NCBI GenBank assembly: GCA_001839685.1
Contig: MLAK01000167.1
Coordinates: forward strand, 29,504-93,503
Source of the DNA: Tritrichomonas foetus
Taxonomy: Eukaryota; Parabasalia; Tritrichomonadida; Tritrichomonadidae
Length of the DNA: 64,000 nucleotides
Direction of reading: 5' to 3'
Shown here: positions 1-10,850 of the stretch, one piece after another
How positions within the stretch are numbered: the stretch's first letter is position 1
How the letters are laid out: every line of letters begins with the position of its first letter
The notes under the pieces: generated by a model
What the model saw: the letters and a program-made list of their open reading frames with translations, nothing else
Database searches by the model: none
Told to the model about the DNA's origin: nothing
Made by a program: the position numbers and the translations under genes

Positions 1-3
1 ATA

Positions 4-31
4 TAGGGTGTCCGGAGGCGTGATGTCACTA
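4..31 (+). repeat. mariner left terminal inverted repeat
   Basis: 28-bp repeat matching the reverse complement of 1266-1293 at 24 of 28 positions; the four mismatches are contiguous in the middle. Confidence 0.92.
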
Positions 32-206
32 CCCACATTAGAAGTGAAATCAATACATTATATTTATAAATAATAAACTATGCAATGTTAACATAAAAAT
101 TTTGAAAACAATTTTTTTTTCTCTTGACTGAAAATAGAGATAAAGAATCTTTTTCATAAAAAAAAAGAATAATTTATAAACGTACACGATGCACGTTTAT
201 TAAAAA

Positions 207-1217
207 ATGATTGATCAACATTCAATCATAACTTTTCTGCAGCTTGAAGGAAAAAGGGGCAAAGAAATATATGAAGAAATGAAGAGTGTCTTGAAAGAAA
301 AATGTTTGTCTCAAAGACAAATCTACCGAGTCATGGCAGAACTGAACAGAAGTCAAAACACACAGCCTGTGAAAAAAGAGAAAAAGTGCCAAAGTTATGA
401 TATTCTTGACTGGAAAATTTTAGATGTTTTAACCGAATTTCCACATTCATCGTGTCGATATATTGCTAATGTTTTAGGTGAACCAAAATCGACAATTTAT
501 GATCGTTTAACATCAAAATTAATGTATAAACATGTGCATCTTCGATGGGTGCCACATATTCTAACAGAAAATCAAAAGGCCAATAGAGTTTTATTGGCAA
601 AAAAACTTCTTAAAATTTTGAATGCAGAACAAAAAACTAATTTCACCTTTTTAATAACAGGAGATGAGTCTTGGTTTTATTCCAAGACTGATTTCAATAC
701 ACAATGGATTCCTGAAAACTCAGTAATCCCAACTATTCAAAATCCAGGGTTTCAGATCACTAAATTTATGGTGACTGTATTTTGGAACCCTCATGGGATA
801 ATTCATATTGATGTTTTGCCGCCAAATGAAAAGTTTAATGCTGCATATTATATTACAGCCATTATGTCAAAAATTGTTGAGTTTAAAAACTCGAATAATT
901 ATAAAAAATTATTTGTTCATTATGACAATGCAAAGCCTCATGTGGCAAAAATTGTCAAAAAATATATAAATGAAAACTCACTAGAATCAGTTCCACATCC
1001 GGCATATTCACCTGATTTGGCGCCTAGCGACTTTTTTTTATTTGGAACTATTAAAGAAAAAGTTAAAGGAATTGTTTTTGAATCACCAAGCCATTTGATT
1101 CAAACAATAGTCCAAATTTTCAATGAAATTCCATCGGAAACTTTGTTTTCAGTTTTTGCAGAATGGCAAAATAGACTGAAAAAAGTTATTGATGCCAATG
1201 GAGACTACATATTTTGA
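207..1217 (+). CDS. mariner transposase (DD34D)
   Basis: 336 residues, the usual mariner length. The N-terminal ~115 residues form the helix-turn-helix DNA-binding part, ending near the WVPH motif (residues 114-117). The catalytic domain shows D153 in TGDESWFY, D240 in VHYDNAKPH and D275 in LAPSDFFLF. Exactly 34 residues separate the last two, which is the DD34D signature of mariner. The YSPDLAP motif just before D275 is also classical. No stop or frameshift is present. It should act in the nucleus, cutting at the flanking inverted repeats and inserting at TA. The start is the first ATG of the frame. Confidence 0.95.
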   Translation: MIDQHSIITFLQLEGKRGKEIYEEMKSVLKEKCLSQRQIYRVMAELNRSQNTQPVKKEKKCQSYDILDWKILDVLTEFPHSSCRYIANVLGEPKSTIYDRLTSKLMYKHVHLRWVPHILTENQKANRVLLAKKLLKILNAEQKTNFTFLITGDESWFYSKTDFNTQWIPENSVIPTIQNPGFQITKFMVTVFWNPHGIIHIDVLPPNEKFNAAYYITAIMSKIVEFKNSNNYKKLFVHYDNAKPHVAKIVKKYINENSLESVPHPAYSPDLAPSDFFLFGTIKEKVKGIVFESPSHLIQTIVQIFNEIPSETLFSVFAEWQNRLKKVIDANGDYIF

Positions 1218-1265
1218 AATACTTATCAATAAAAAATGACTTATTAGAAATGACTTTATTATACT

Positions 1266-1293
1266 TAGTGACATCACATTACCGGACACCCTA
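1266..1293 (-). repeat. mariner right terminal inverted repeat
   Basis: Partner of the left repeat at 4-31. It lies about 50 bp after the transposase stop codon. Confidence 0.92.
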
Positions 1294-1556
1294 TATTTTA
1301 ATTATCTTGATCTATCGCACGAGATTTCTCTGATTATCTGGAAAAGTAGCAAAATCACAGAATTCGATATGAGATCCGGTGTATCAACCTCTCTCAATCA
1401 TATTAGTGTTCAAATGTCCAAATGTTTGAATATAAACTTGATAGATATTGAAAAGAGGAAGAAGGGGAAAAAAAGTCTAGATAAAAATCGAAATACCTAA
1501 TTTTTTTTTCGCATAAACAACATTTTTACTATTTCATGTTCAAAAAAAGAATAAAC

Positions 1557-3155
1557 TTAAAACAAATCACTGGAAACATGAGAGATCTCTTCAATGAGTC
1601 TTTTTATCTTATCCTTATCGATTTGTTCATCATTATTCTTTTCAATTGTAGTTAAAAGTGAATTTAATTTTTTATATTTCTTTTTCAAAGCTTTATTTGC
1701 TTGTTCAATATGTTCGATTTGTTTTTCGATGCTTTCGTTGACACCTTTCGCAGTTTTAGGTCTATTTATTGGTAGATATTGTAGATTGCAAATACATTGT
1801 GAATCATTAAATGCCCAATTTTTGAAAGGTTCGATTGTAATGTCGGGATCTCTTTCGAGACAATCTGTGGGCACTTCGACTTGTCTTTCATTGACTTGAA
1901 CTGTTATTTTATCGACCTTTTCATCAAGTATTTGATATTTCTCGCCTTCTTTCAAAAGTTCATTTTGTTTTATACACTTCACTGTTTTTGATGGAATTGT
2001 GATGGTCTTTGTTTCAAACATATACTCAGGATAATCAAAAAGATCACAGCCAATAGTTGCTTGTACTTTTGATTTCATCAGCATTGCCGCTTGATCACCT
2101 TCGGATTTACTTCTTACAAGAGCGGGCATTAAGCAGATGACAATATTATACATATTCATTTTATTTTCTTCTGAATGATCTGTAATTATTTTAAGGCATT
2201 GAGATAGCCTCTTTAATACAGCATAATTAATGGCGGGCATTGTGTCAAGAATTCTGTGATAAAAAGGCAATCTTGTTTCAAGTGTAGATATTGACGAAGC
2301 ATCAACAAACTTATCATAAAAAATTGGAGGAAAAAGTGGTTCTGGAAGCATGCGGAAATATGACTTCAAAATACCAGTCACGTCATGAGGCTGTTGCGAA
2401 TCAATTAATTCTTTGATGTTTATTTCACTTCCTGCATCCACTTGAGCTATTACAGCATCAATGTTTGCTTGTCCGCCTGATTTCCTAAAAATTCCTTCAA
2501 TTTTTGGATTCGCTTCAACTTTTTGGAAGAGATATTCAAGAATTTCTGGAATTGCATGAATATCTTCTTCATCTTCAACATCAATTGAACTGTCAAGCGA
2601 CTTTTTGAATACGGCAGTATTGAAAACTTCTTTATCGGCGTCATGAAACGAGCTTTCTCGCCTCATCTGAATAATGTGATTTGAAAGGGGTTCGCAGGGC
2701 ATGTCTAGGTTAATTCTTTTGTCGCCCTCCCATAAACTCCAATTCTTCCAGTCGAAAAAGTTTTGATGATCTTCTTGTTTGCTGAGATTCGATATAACTT
2801 GTTCGATAAGCATTTTGGCGGGCTGGTTGGGGTCGCACGAGACAACTGACTTGAAATGAAGACAAATTACTGTAATAGAAATAAGGTTACGGTGTTGAAT
2901 GTAAAAATCTTCAATTTTGGTCGGAGATAAATAATCGATATAGTCGGACAGAAAGCACTTTGGAAGCATCCACTGATTCTGAGGCTGCACAAGTAAGCCG
3001 TACCGTGATGGATTAACATGAAATGACGGATACATTTGATTGAGCGCATTTTCAATAATTTGAGCGACAGTGCATTGTGGGCCAACAATAACAAAGCAAG
3101 AGCTGTGTTTATCGAGTGGGTAGGATGCCTTCACGTAAATTGTTGAAACAGTCAT
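1557..3155 (-). CDS. RhoGAP domain protein
   Basis: 532 residues. The RhoGAP domain spans about residues 190-375. It shows the arginine finger R224 in EGIFRKSGG, the helix motif LKSYFRMLPEPLFP (263-276) and the conserved MYNIVICLMPALVR stretch (335-348). Such domains speed GTP hydrolysis by Rho/Rac GTPases, so the likely role is switching off Rac-type signalling to the actin cytoskeleton. The N-terminal ~170 residues have a ubiquitin-like/RA-like look, but I cannot assign them. The C-terminal ~60 residues are charged and helical (likely coiled coil). A TCATA initiator-like motif lies about 8 bases before the ATG. Confidence 0.88.
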   Translation of the reverse strand: MTVSTIYVKASYPLDKHSSCFVIVGPQCTVAQIIENALNQMYPSFHVNPSRYGLLVQPQNQWMLPKCFLSDYIDYLSPTKIEDFYIQHRNLISITVICLHFKSVVSCDPNQPAKMLIEQVISNLSKQEDHQNFFDWKNWSLWEGDKRINLDMPCEPLSNHIIQMRRESSFHDADKEVFNTAVFKKSLDSSIDVEDEEDIHAIPEILEYLFQKVEANPKIEGIFRKSGGQANIDAVIAQVDAGSEINIKELIDSQQPHDVTGILKSYFRMLPEPLFPPIFYDKFVDASSISTLETRLPFYHRILDTMPAINYAVLKRLSQCLKIITDHSEENKMNMYNIVICLMPALVRSKSEGDQAAMLMKSKVQATIGCDLFDYPEYMFETKTITIPSKTVKCIKQNELLKEGEKYQILDEKVDKITVQVNERQVEVPTDCLERDPDITIEPFKNWAFNDSQCICNLQYLPINRPKTAKGVNESIEKQIEHIEQANKALKKKYKKLNSLLTTIEKNNDEQIDKDKIKRLIEEISHVSSDLF

Positions 3156-4898
3156 TTAAAAATATGAAAGTTTTATATTTTTATGAATGTAATCAGTATC
3201 AATTATATTCACCATATAATTGACCTTGCGATATTTTGTTGAAACGGTAATCAAACTAAGGGTTTTTCTTTTTGCCAATATTTTAGGAGTCCTTTTCATT
3301 TAGAGTAGGGACATATTAAAAACAAGCTTATATAATTTGTTGTTTTACTAAAATGCTAGACAGTGAAATTCACAAAACGAAAAAAACATATTTTCTTAGA
3401 AAGAACGATATTTTCAATTATTATCCTAAAGTCATTGTAAAAATTCAACTTTTCAAATATATATATGGCCAAATACCGTAGATTCTTTGAAAAAGTAATG
3501 ATGACATTAGTTCCTGACATTTTTAAAAAGATTGTAAAAAAGTTAATTTCAGATCTCAGAGAAAAAGTTAATACGATAAAAATAATCAGGGTAAGAAAGA
3601 CTTTCCTGCCCAACATAAACATAATAATTTATTTTAGCCTCAGTGAATTCGATAAATTTGAATGGGTGTTAAAATTCTTTGACACTATTTTGTTTCAATA
3701 GATGTATACAAACTAACTAGCTCTAGATGTAGAAGACTATTGAGAGATCTAAATGAATAATTGTTGATATTATTGTCATCTAAATATTATTTAATTGTAA
3801 TCCTATTAATAATATATAAATATTATAATTTAAAAATCAAGATACAGAGAAAACCAAATCCAAAAAAAAATTGTGAGAAAAAAATAAACCCCACAGAAAT
3901 TTCTGAGAATTATTGAGATAAAAAGTGATTTTATAGCATTAATATCTTGATTATTTCTTATCATAAATCGTGCTTTTTATTATCATATGACCCTCCATCG
4001 AAAATTATAATGTTTTCCAAAATACAAAAATGAAGTATAAAAAAAATATTAATAATTTTGATATAAATAAAAAAAATTTAGGCATCAATGAGAAGATTAC
4101 GAATGTTTTGCCATCTAAATGGCGAGTCATCAGAAAATTCACTTGGCATCGAGTCTGGAAAAAAACATATTGGATTCCATTTTTCTTGATTTGGTCTTTC
4201 AATCGTTGTATCTGTATCCCTGCTTGAGAATGTGCTGTTGAGGACTGCCAGTCTATTTTCTTCATATACTAAAATTTTATGACAGAAAAGATTTCAATAC
4301 ATTCATATTTGTCAAATGGAAATTGAATTAATTCAACATCACTGAGTTAAAACTATCAAAATTTTCGCGATTTTTAATTAAAAATCGATAGAAGAAGTGT
4401 AAATAGAATTATGGGAAGCAGTATTATAATCTTTGTGATTCTTGGAAAAAAAGCTTCTCACAATTTTTTTTTAGGCTTTCTCCAAAATCGCTCTTTTTTC
4501 GGTTTAATTGTTGCAAAATTTCAAAACTATGAATAAATATGGCTCATAACTATAAAANATAGATTTAACAATTGACTGAAAGCTGTTCACCCGAAAACTG
4601 AAACAATAGCTTCTTCAGAATCATTTTCGAAATATTTGTGAATTCGACCATTTGCGAAGTTTGCGATAAGGGAAATTTTCGTCATTCTTTTAGCTATTTG
4701 GGTTTTGATTTTTGACTGATGGTATTAAGTAATACTGATGATAAGGATCATTTGAGTGATTTCGTACGTTAAGACTATTTGGTTTGTATACATCTGTTTC
4801 AATTAGAAAGCACCACACTTTTTGAAATCATCGTTCAATTTTCATAGTAATTATTCTCATTCAATTTTCAAAACAAATATCGTATCATTCTTGGACTT
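3156..4898. other. intergenic, no convincing gene
   Basis: 1.7 kb of AT-rich sequence between the divergent RhoGAP and MATE genes. Small open frames (for example 3465-3701 plus and 4005-4265 minus) have compositions expected from AT-rich noncoding DNA and no recognisable domain. One N occurs at 4558. Confidence 0.6.
4885..4889 (+). promoter_or_regulatory. initiator-like element of the MATE gene
   Basis: TCATT ending 9 bases before the ATG at 4899 matches the trichomonad initiator TCA(C/T)(A/T). Confidence 0.45.
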
Positions 4899-6557
4899 AT
4901 GAAACAAGATGACTCCATCAAGGAGCCTTTAAATCCAAGCTCAGATGAAGTCGATAATGATGATGAAAACAAAACTACACCAAAAGAACCAAAAATGAAA
5001 GGAATGACAGAAGAAGATAAAAAATTAGGTGGACATCCTCCACTTCAAACAATATTTAGATTAAGTGTTGGTCCATTATTATCACAAATNACNAANNCAT
5101 TATTTGGAATTATTACTACTATTTGGGTCTCAAAAGCATGTGGTGATGATGGGNTNTCCGCTGTTTCTACAATGAATGCCTTTGATAATATTGGGAGGGC
5201 ATTTGGATTCTTTTTGGCGATGGCAGCATCAACACAGATTTCATTCTTATATGGAAAAGGGAAAAGCAAGGAAGCAGGCCAAATTATTGCCGATTTAATT
5301 CGAATGAGCTTTGTTTGTGGTGCTATAACAGCAGGAATTCTTCTTCCTATTTTGAAACCATGTGCACGATGGTTTGGTGCAAATGAAACGATTGTTCAAC
5401 TTGGATTTGATTACATGCTTCCTCTAAGTGTATTTGCATTTAATTCATGTTTGTTTATTGCATCAGGTGGCTGTTTACAAGGAGAAGGAAGGACATTTCT
5501 TTTTGGTATGTCAAATGTTTTTTGTTTGTGTTTGAATATGCTTGCTTTAGATCCATTATTTTTATTTGTTTTTAAGATGGGAATTCGAGGTGCTTCTGTT
5601 GCGACAGTTGTTTCTGAATTTATTCCTATGATTGTNATNTTNGGNNTNTTTTATGCACATAAATTTGGAGTAAAGCCGAATTTNAANCANCTNTTAATGA
5701 AATTTTCACCACATACATTTCCTGCATTAAAAGTAGGTTTTTCATCATTAATTTCNCANNTNTCNATCTNTATTCCATCNATNATNGTGAGAAAATATAT
5801 TGGATTGGCATGTGGGGATNAGTTTTCTGATGCTATGGCTGGATTNAATGCAGCAATNCGNATNGGNAANTTNACTTTTTCNATATNNNNAGCTTTNNNN
5901 CANGCCTTCATTCCTGCAGCTTCATATGCTCATGCAGCTAAAAAATACAATCGATATATAAGGTTGTGTATACATTCATTATGGATTAATGTTGTTTGGG
6001 GAACAATCACATGCATAATTACATGGACNATTCCNCGAGAAATATCAAAGATGTTTTCAACAAGTGAAGGTTATCTCAATTGGGCAGAAAAGATGGTTGC
6101 GATTAACAATGCTNTTGGACCCATTTCTGGAATTAAGATGATTTCACAATCAATTTTACAATCACTTCAAATGGGCCCACGTGCAACAATTTTATCTTTT
6201 TTGAATAATTTTGTATCAATATTTTCGCTTACTTTTATTTTATATTATACTGATAAAAACAATGGAGCAAGATTGATGTGGGCGTATCCATTATCACAAG
6301 CCATTGCTATCGTTTTTAGTATCTTTTTCTTATGGACTCCCGTTAAAAACTTAATAAGAGAAGCTAAAGAAGAAGAAGCAAAGCAGGGAATAGAACTTGC
6401 CAACATTGAAGATACTCAAGACAATAATATAGAAAAAGAAAATATTCCTGAAGGATCATCAGAAGACTCAAACCCAATTATATTTAAAGATAAAATTAGT
6501 AATATTAATGATATAGAGGAACTAAAAATAATCGAAGAAAATCTTGAAGAAATATAA
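4899..6557 (+). CDS. MATE family multidrug/cation antiporter
   Basis: 552 residues with an acidic cytoplasmic N-terminus (~50 residues), about twelve hydrophobic segments and a charged C-terminal tail (from ~485). The opening LGGHPPLQTIFRLSVGPLLS, the VSKACGDDG and VSTMNAFDNIGRAFGFFLA stretches, and the later ASGGCLQGEGR stretch with LDPLFLFVFKMGIRGAS are typical of MATE (MatE) exporters. These extrude organic cations or drugs using an ion gradient across a membrane. Many single N bases (5090-6113) blank individual codons, mostly at third positions, so the frame is preserved and the gene is probably intact. It probably belongs to a family of near-identical copies that collapsed in the assembly. 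Confidence 0.88.
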   Translation: MKQDDSIKEPLNPSSDEVDNDDENKTTPKEPKMKGMTEEDKKLGGHPPLQTIFRLSVGPLLSQXXXXLFGIITTIWVSKACGDDGXSAVSTMNAFDNIGRAFGFFLAMAASTQISFLYGKGKSKEAGQIIADLIRMSFVCGAITAGILLPILKPCARWFGANETIVQLGFDYMLPLSVFAFNSCLFIASGGCLQGEGRTFLFGMSNVFCLCLNMLALDPLFLFVFKMGIRGASVATVVSEFIPMIXXXXXFYAHKFGVKPNXXXXLMKFSPHTFPALKVGFSSLIXXXXIXIPXXXVRKYIGLACGDXFSDAMAGXNAAXXXXXXTFXIXXAXXXAFIPAASYAHAAKKYNRYIRLCIHSLWINVVWGTITCIITWXIXREISKMFSTSEGYLNWAEKMVAINNAXGPISGIKMISQSILQSLQMGPRATILSFLNNFVSIFSLTFILYYTDKNNGARLMWAYPLSQAIAIVFSIFFLWTPVKNLIREAKEEEAKQGIELANIEDTQDNNIEKENIPEGSSEDSNPIIFKDKISNINDIEELKIIEENLEEI

Positions 6558-7296
6558 AGAAATTTTCTTTAATGCCTTTTAAAAATATATTTAGGTTAAT
6601 AAAAATAGATTCTATATATATTTCTTGGAAATTTATGACGATTGGGCATTCCACTATTTCTGTCATTGACTAGTTGTCAAAAGTTTTTTTATTATTAATT
6701 ATTCTTGTCGAAAAATTAAAAAATCACAAAAAAGTTATTTAACTTCTCTATGTTGTCGAAATGAATAACTTATTTCCACCTTTTTGCCCAAAGGAAAAAT
6801 ACATGTATCTATATTTCCAAGAAAGCAAACTAGGAAATGTATTTACCACAAATTTGTTTTTAGATAGAAACGTCCCCAAAATTCATAGAAGTTATGTATA
6901 TAGAAACAATGTTTATATTTTTCTGGGTTTCAAATAGCATTTGGAGATTGCAATCATGAAGGGATTGTTATCTAAATGCAATGTGGAAGTATAATGATAC
7001 AATGATAAATGAGATCAGTTTTTCTCATGAAAGAACCAAAAAGATGAAAACAGATGAATGTTTTGAAGATGAAAATATTGATGAAAAATATGATGTAAGA
7101 ATATACAATATAGAAATTGCACATTGCGATAATATATTAAATAATGAACCTATTTATAATCTGTATTAATTGATCTATTGACAAAAAAATTATATTTAAA
7201 TGATTTCGACTTCAGAATAAGAACTTTTGTAAGTTTAATTGGATTTTCAAGAATAAAATAAAAAGTGAATGATTAAAATAAGAACAAACAAACATT
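6558..7296. other. intergenic, no convincing gene
   Basis: AT-rich spacer between the 3' ends of the MATE gene and the next, opposite-strand gene. A 62-codon frame at 6981-7169 resembles nothing I recognise and is probably chance. Confidence 0.55.
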
Positions 7297-10155
7297 TTAT
7301 ATATTAACAAATGCGAATGATACTGACTCAGATCTATCAAAGTATTCAATGAGATTCCTAATCATTTGATCATTTGGTTGTGGTGCAATCGGAATAAATC
7401 CTCTTTCAGAAAGGCACATTTCTTCAAGTTTCAAAAGGAATTGTTTGTAACACCATAAAATTCGTTGCAAATCAACTGATATGAGAGCATCTTTCACATC
7501 TTCTTGACTTTGTGCTGTTTTTTCTCGAATTTCATTGGATGTATTTAAAAGGATTTTTGGAATAGTTTCTGTAAACCGATTAATGAAATGATAGTAAACA
7601 GTAGAAATCAGAGGCGGAAGTTGAGAAATATGCTTTACAGTTGATGCAAGTGGCCTAATTGCTAAAAGTCTCATTAATGGAACTTTTTTATCAGCACATA
7701 ATGAAACTAATTTTTGAATTGAAGTGGAATTACCTTCATCTTGAACGAACTTCCAATCATGTTTCAATTCTTTGGGATTATTTAATCCTAAGAAACAGAA
7801 AAATGAATTAAACGAGTCATTTTGAATATTTTGAATATCACTACACCCACAAATTCTTAATAAATTTTTAGCTTGTGCATGAAGAAGTTCATGTTTATCA
7901 CCAAACAAAATTGCTGATTGTCTTAAAAAGTCAACATAGTCAATGTAAGGACTATCTTTTGAAGCACGATTAGCTAAAAAGATATCCGCAATTTTTGGAT
8001 TCAATGCTTTTTTAATGAGTTCAAAAGCATGCTTGATATGAATTTTGAGTAAGTTTGTATTTGGTGTGGTTCCTTGAAGCATTTCAAGATAAGATGGCTT
8101 AGTTACATTTACAGAGAATGAATAAATAGTTGCTAAGAAACAAACTTGTGGAAAAGTAAATCGACTTTCAAGAAGTTCTATAAAAAGTTTCACAAGATTA
8201 TCATTACTGAAGTTTATAATTAAATAGGAAAAATCATTAACAACTTGATTAACGAGATGTTGTAATTTATATTGTTCAGAAAGCCAATCAACAAAAACAG
8301 ATTCAATTGAAAGTTTTGATCGATTATGAATTGATCGAATGAAAGAATCTGTTAAAAAGTTATGAATTATTTGTAAACCCCAAATAAGTGGCTTATCATT
8401 TCGTGTTGTCGTTGATTTTGGTAACAAAATTTTTAGTTCTTGATAGTCTCCTTTTGAATATGTTTGGCTTAAAAATGGTGTCATTGTTGTTAATAGATCA
8501 GGAATCATCATCAATGATTCTTTTGTGGGACTTTCAACAAACTCCAAGAATTCAATTGAAGTTACAACTTCATTTTCTTCAACAATATCATCATTTTCAT
8601 AATTAGAAGCAGCTGATGTAGATGATGGAACAGCTGAAATATTGGTATTGGCAATAGGAACTTCTTTGATGACTTCTTTTATAATAGTTTCTGGTTTTGG
8701 TAACAACGAATCATCTGTTTGAGTGTAATGTTCAATTAGACATGTTCCAGCATCGCATGGAGCCTTCCCATCACTTTCGAGTTCTGCTGACTTGTCAATA
8801 CTACGTCGAGGAGAAGTTTGCGTTTCAATATCTTCATGAATGATTGGAATATCCTTTGAAAGTGTTGATGGAATGTCATTCATTGAAGTTTTCGCGGTTG
8901 AAGTACCAGAGTTTGATAAAACATAACTTGGTGAAGAAGAAACTATTCCTGAGTTAGTTTTATTCAATGATTTTGAATCATTGACACCTTTTCCACGCCT
9001 CTTCTTTATCTTCTGTTGTGGTAGATCTGTTGTATTTACAGATTTGTCAGATTTTGGAATATTCATTAAATCATGAATTTGTTGTTGTAATTCTTTAATT
9101 TTAGATTCAGCATTTTCTCTTTTAATTTTTTCTTCATGATAAACAACGATGTAACCAGTTTCACCTTCTTGGAATTTTGCTAAAATTTTCATATTTTCTT
9201 CATTTTGTTCAAGACCTATTCGAATTTCTTCATCACGCTGAATGATAGCTTTTTTTAAACTATCTATTTCTTCTGTTAGATTTGTGATTTTAAAATTGAG
9301 TTGATTTATTTGACTTTTTTGAAAATCATTATCATCTGATATTGTTTGAATTTTAATATCTTTTTCTTGAGATTCTTGGTTGATTTCATTTATTTGTTGT
9401 TTTTGTGATTCACTTGTTTTTTCTAAGTCCATATTTTTCTTTTCTGATATATTTCGTAATGTTTTCTCTTCTTCAAGTTCATTATTTAGTTTAATAATTT
9501 GATTTTTTAGTTCTTCAATTTCACCTTCAAAACTTGCTCTTAATGATGGGATATCAGAAATGATTTGATTATAAAATTGTTGGAATCGTCTCAAAAGTAA
9601 AGCATAATCAGAACTATTATCTTTTTCTGTCAATACTAATTGATTAAAATGATAATTATATAATTGAAGCATCTTTGAAATAAATTCAGAATGCTCTTCT
9701 GGTGTAAGTGATGTTGCTGTTGTCGGGGCAATTTCGGCAATCGACGAATCTAATGAATATACAATTGTTGCAATTTCTTGTCGAAGATTTTGTTTTTTTG
9801 GTTCACCAAATAAAGGCGGTCTTGAAAATGCAGATTTTGAACGAGTTTGCTCGAAAATTTGTTCAACTGGTGGCGGTTTATAACTTGACGGAATATCTGA
9901 GGGCGGCAATGTCGGCTGGGTTGGAGCAGCGACAAATTTGTTCTTTTCTTTTTTTGGTTTTGGATCGATGACTGGTTGTTTGAGTGGCTTTTTGGCCTTT
10001 TTTTGGACATTTTTTTTCGATGATCCAAACACGGCTTGCTGTAAATGATTTGATTGATTTTGCAACGAAGAGTCATTGACAAGTCCACTCGAAAGGATGC
10101 TATCTGAAAGTGGTGGCAAAGGTCCTCTAAGCCATTTTAAATGATCATCAGTCAT
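7297..10155 (-). CDS. large coiled-coil protein with conserved C-terminal helical region, function unknown
   Basis: 952 residues. Layout: a basic, proline-rich disordered N-terminus (1-120); a helical segment (about 150-215) followed by a long coiled coil (about 215-370); a Ser/Thr-rich disordered linker (370-530); and a C-terminal helical region (about 535-945) that looks globular. The segment LLLRRFQQFYNQIISDIPSL, just before the coiled coil, weakly resembles the N-terminal domain of translin-associated factor X-interacting protein 1, a family found in flagellated cells. That would suit a flagellar or cytoskeletal role, but it is inference. The start is the first ATG; no initiator motif is obvious. 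Confidence 0.8.
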   Translation of the reverse strand: MTDDHLKWLRGPLPPLSDSILSSGLVNDSSLQNQSNHLQQAVFGSSKKNVQKKAKKPLKQPVIDPKPKKEKNKFVAAPTQPTLPPSDIPSSYKPPPVEQIFEQTRSKSAFSRPPLFGEPKKQNLRQEIATIVYSLDSSIAEIAPTTATSLTPEEHSEFISKMLQLYNYHFNQLVLTEKDNSSDYALLLRRFQQFYNQIISDIPSLRASFEGEIEELKNQIIKLNNELEEEKTLRNISEKKNMDLEKTSESQKQQINEINQESQEKDIKIQTISDDNDFQKSQINQLNFKITNLTEEIDSLKKAIIQRDEEIRIGLEQNEENMKILAKFQEGETGYIVVYHEEKIKRENAESKIKELQQQIHDLMNIPKSDKSVNTTDLPQQKIKKRRGKGVNDSKSLNKTNSGIVSSSPSYVLSNSGTSTAKTSMNDIPSTLSKDIPIIHEDIETQTSPRRSIDKSAELESDGKAPCDAGTCLIEHYTQTDDSLLPKPETIIKEVIKEVPIANTNISAVPSSTSAASNYENDDIVEENEVVTSIEFLEFVESPTKESLMMIPDLLTTMTPFLSQTYSKGDYQELKILLPKSTTTRNDKPLIWGLQIIHNFLTDSFIRSIHNRSKLSIESVFVDWLSEQYKLQHLVNQVVNDFSYLIINFSNDNLVKLFIELLESRFTFPQVCFLATIYSFSVNVTKPSYLEMLQGTTPNTNLLKIHIKHAFELIKKALNPKIADIFLANRASKDSPYIDYVDFLRQSAILFGDKHELLHAQAKNLLRICGCSDIQNIQNDSFNSFFCFLGLNNPKELKHDWKFVQDEGNSTSIQKLVSLCADKKVPLMRLLAIRPLASTVKHISQLPPLISTVYYHFINRFTETIPKILLNTSNEIREKTAQSQEDVKDALISVDLQRILWCYKQFLLKLEEMCLSERGFIPIAPQPNDQMIRNLIEYFDRSESVSFAFVNI

Positions 10156-10850
10156 TTTCTATTAAGCGAACGTTTAAGAAATAAAATCTCAACCATTTAT
10201 TCTCACAAATCTTCATAATAACGTTTTTATTTTGTGTGTATCATTGTGTGAAAAAACTTTGACCACAAAAAGTTCGTGCGCTCAAAATATTTTTCTTCTC
10301 AAATGACATTCTTATGGTCTAAAAATACTGAAAAAGTTTTTCCTTTGAGAAGAAAAGTTTTTTGCATCACATATGATTCACATCATGAATAAAATTTCAT
10401 CCATTTATTCTTAACAAACGAATTCGTTTTGAAATCATAATGAAAATGATGTTTCATGCTTCAACTGAGTAAAAAAAATAAGTTCAGATTTGCAATAATA
10501 TTCAATGAAATGTTTTAACATACAAACAATCAAATAAATATTCTATGAAAAATCATTACAACTTTCTGTATCTGAACCAACAAAATTTCCATTTTTCATG
10601 TGCCATTTAGTCACAATGCAGAGCATATCTTCATGGTTTTGCACTTCTACAAAAATGGTTTTGGGAAACAAAAATCATGGGCTTCAGAATGATTCCCCGG
10701 CATTTTACTAGTGGTTGAGATCATCTACTCTCCAATTCAAGCAGATAAGAAGAACAAAAGATATGTTATTAAAACATAGAATGGACAGAAATATCGCTTT
10801 TATATATATACTTTTGATGAATACATAAAAAAATAAACTTTAATATAATT
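10156..10850. other. intergenic, nothing recognised
   Basis: About 700 bp of AT-rich sequence between two same-strand genes. It holds the upstream region of the coiled-coil gene and the 3' side of the ATG13-like gene. No open frame of note. Confidence 0.6.

Larger units (their letters stand above)
4..1293 (+). mobile_element. mariner-family DNA transposon, apparently complete
   Basis: A Tc1/mariner element bounded by 28-bp terminal inverted repeats at 4-31 and 1266-1293. The outer 12 bases (TAGGGTGTCCGG) and the inner 12 bases (GTGATGTCACTA) are identical between ends, and the four bases between them differ. TA dinucleotides at 2-3 and 1294-1295 fit the usual TA target duplication; the exact end is ambiguous by one TA because the flanks read TATA. 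The single gene inside encodes a full transposase with an intact catalytic triad. Element size (~1.3 kb) is normal for mariner, and trichomonads are known mariner hosts. It looks young and potentially active. Confidence 0.93.

Noticed and set aside
4005..4265. A minus-strand 86-codon frame with a hydrophobic end
   Set aside because: No family resemblance, and the hydrophobic tail is what AT-rich noncoding DNA gives; no promoter-like motif.
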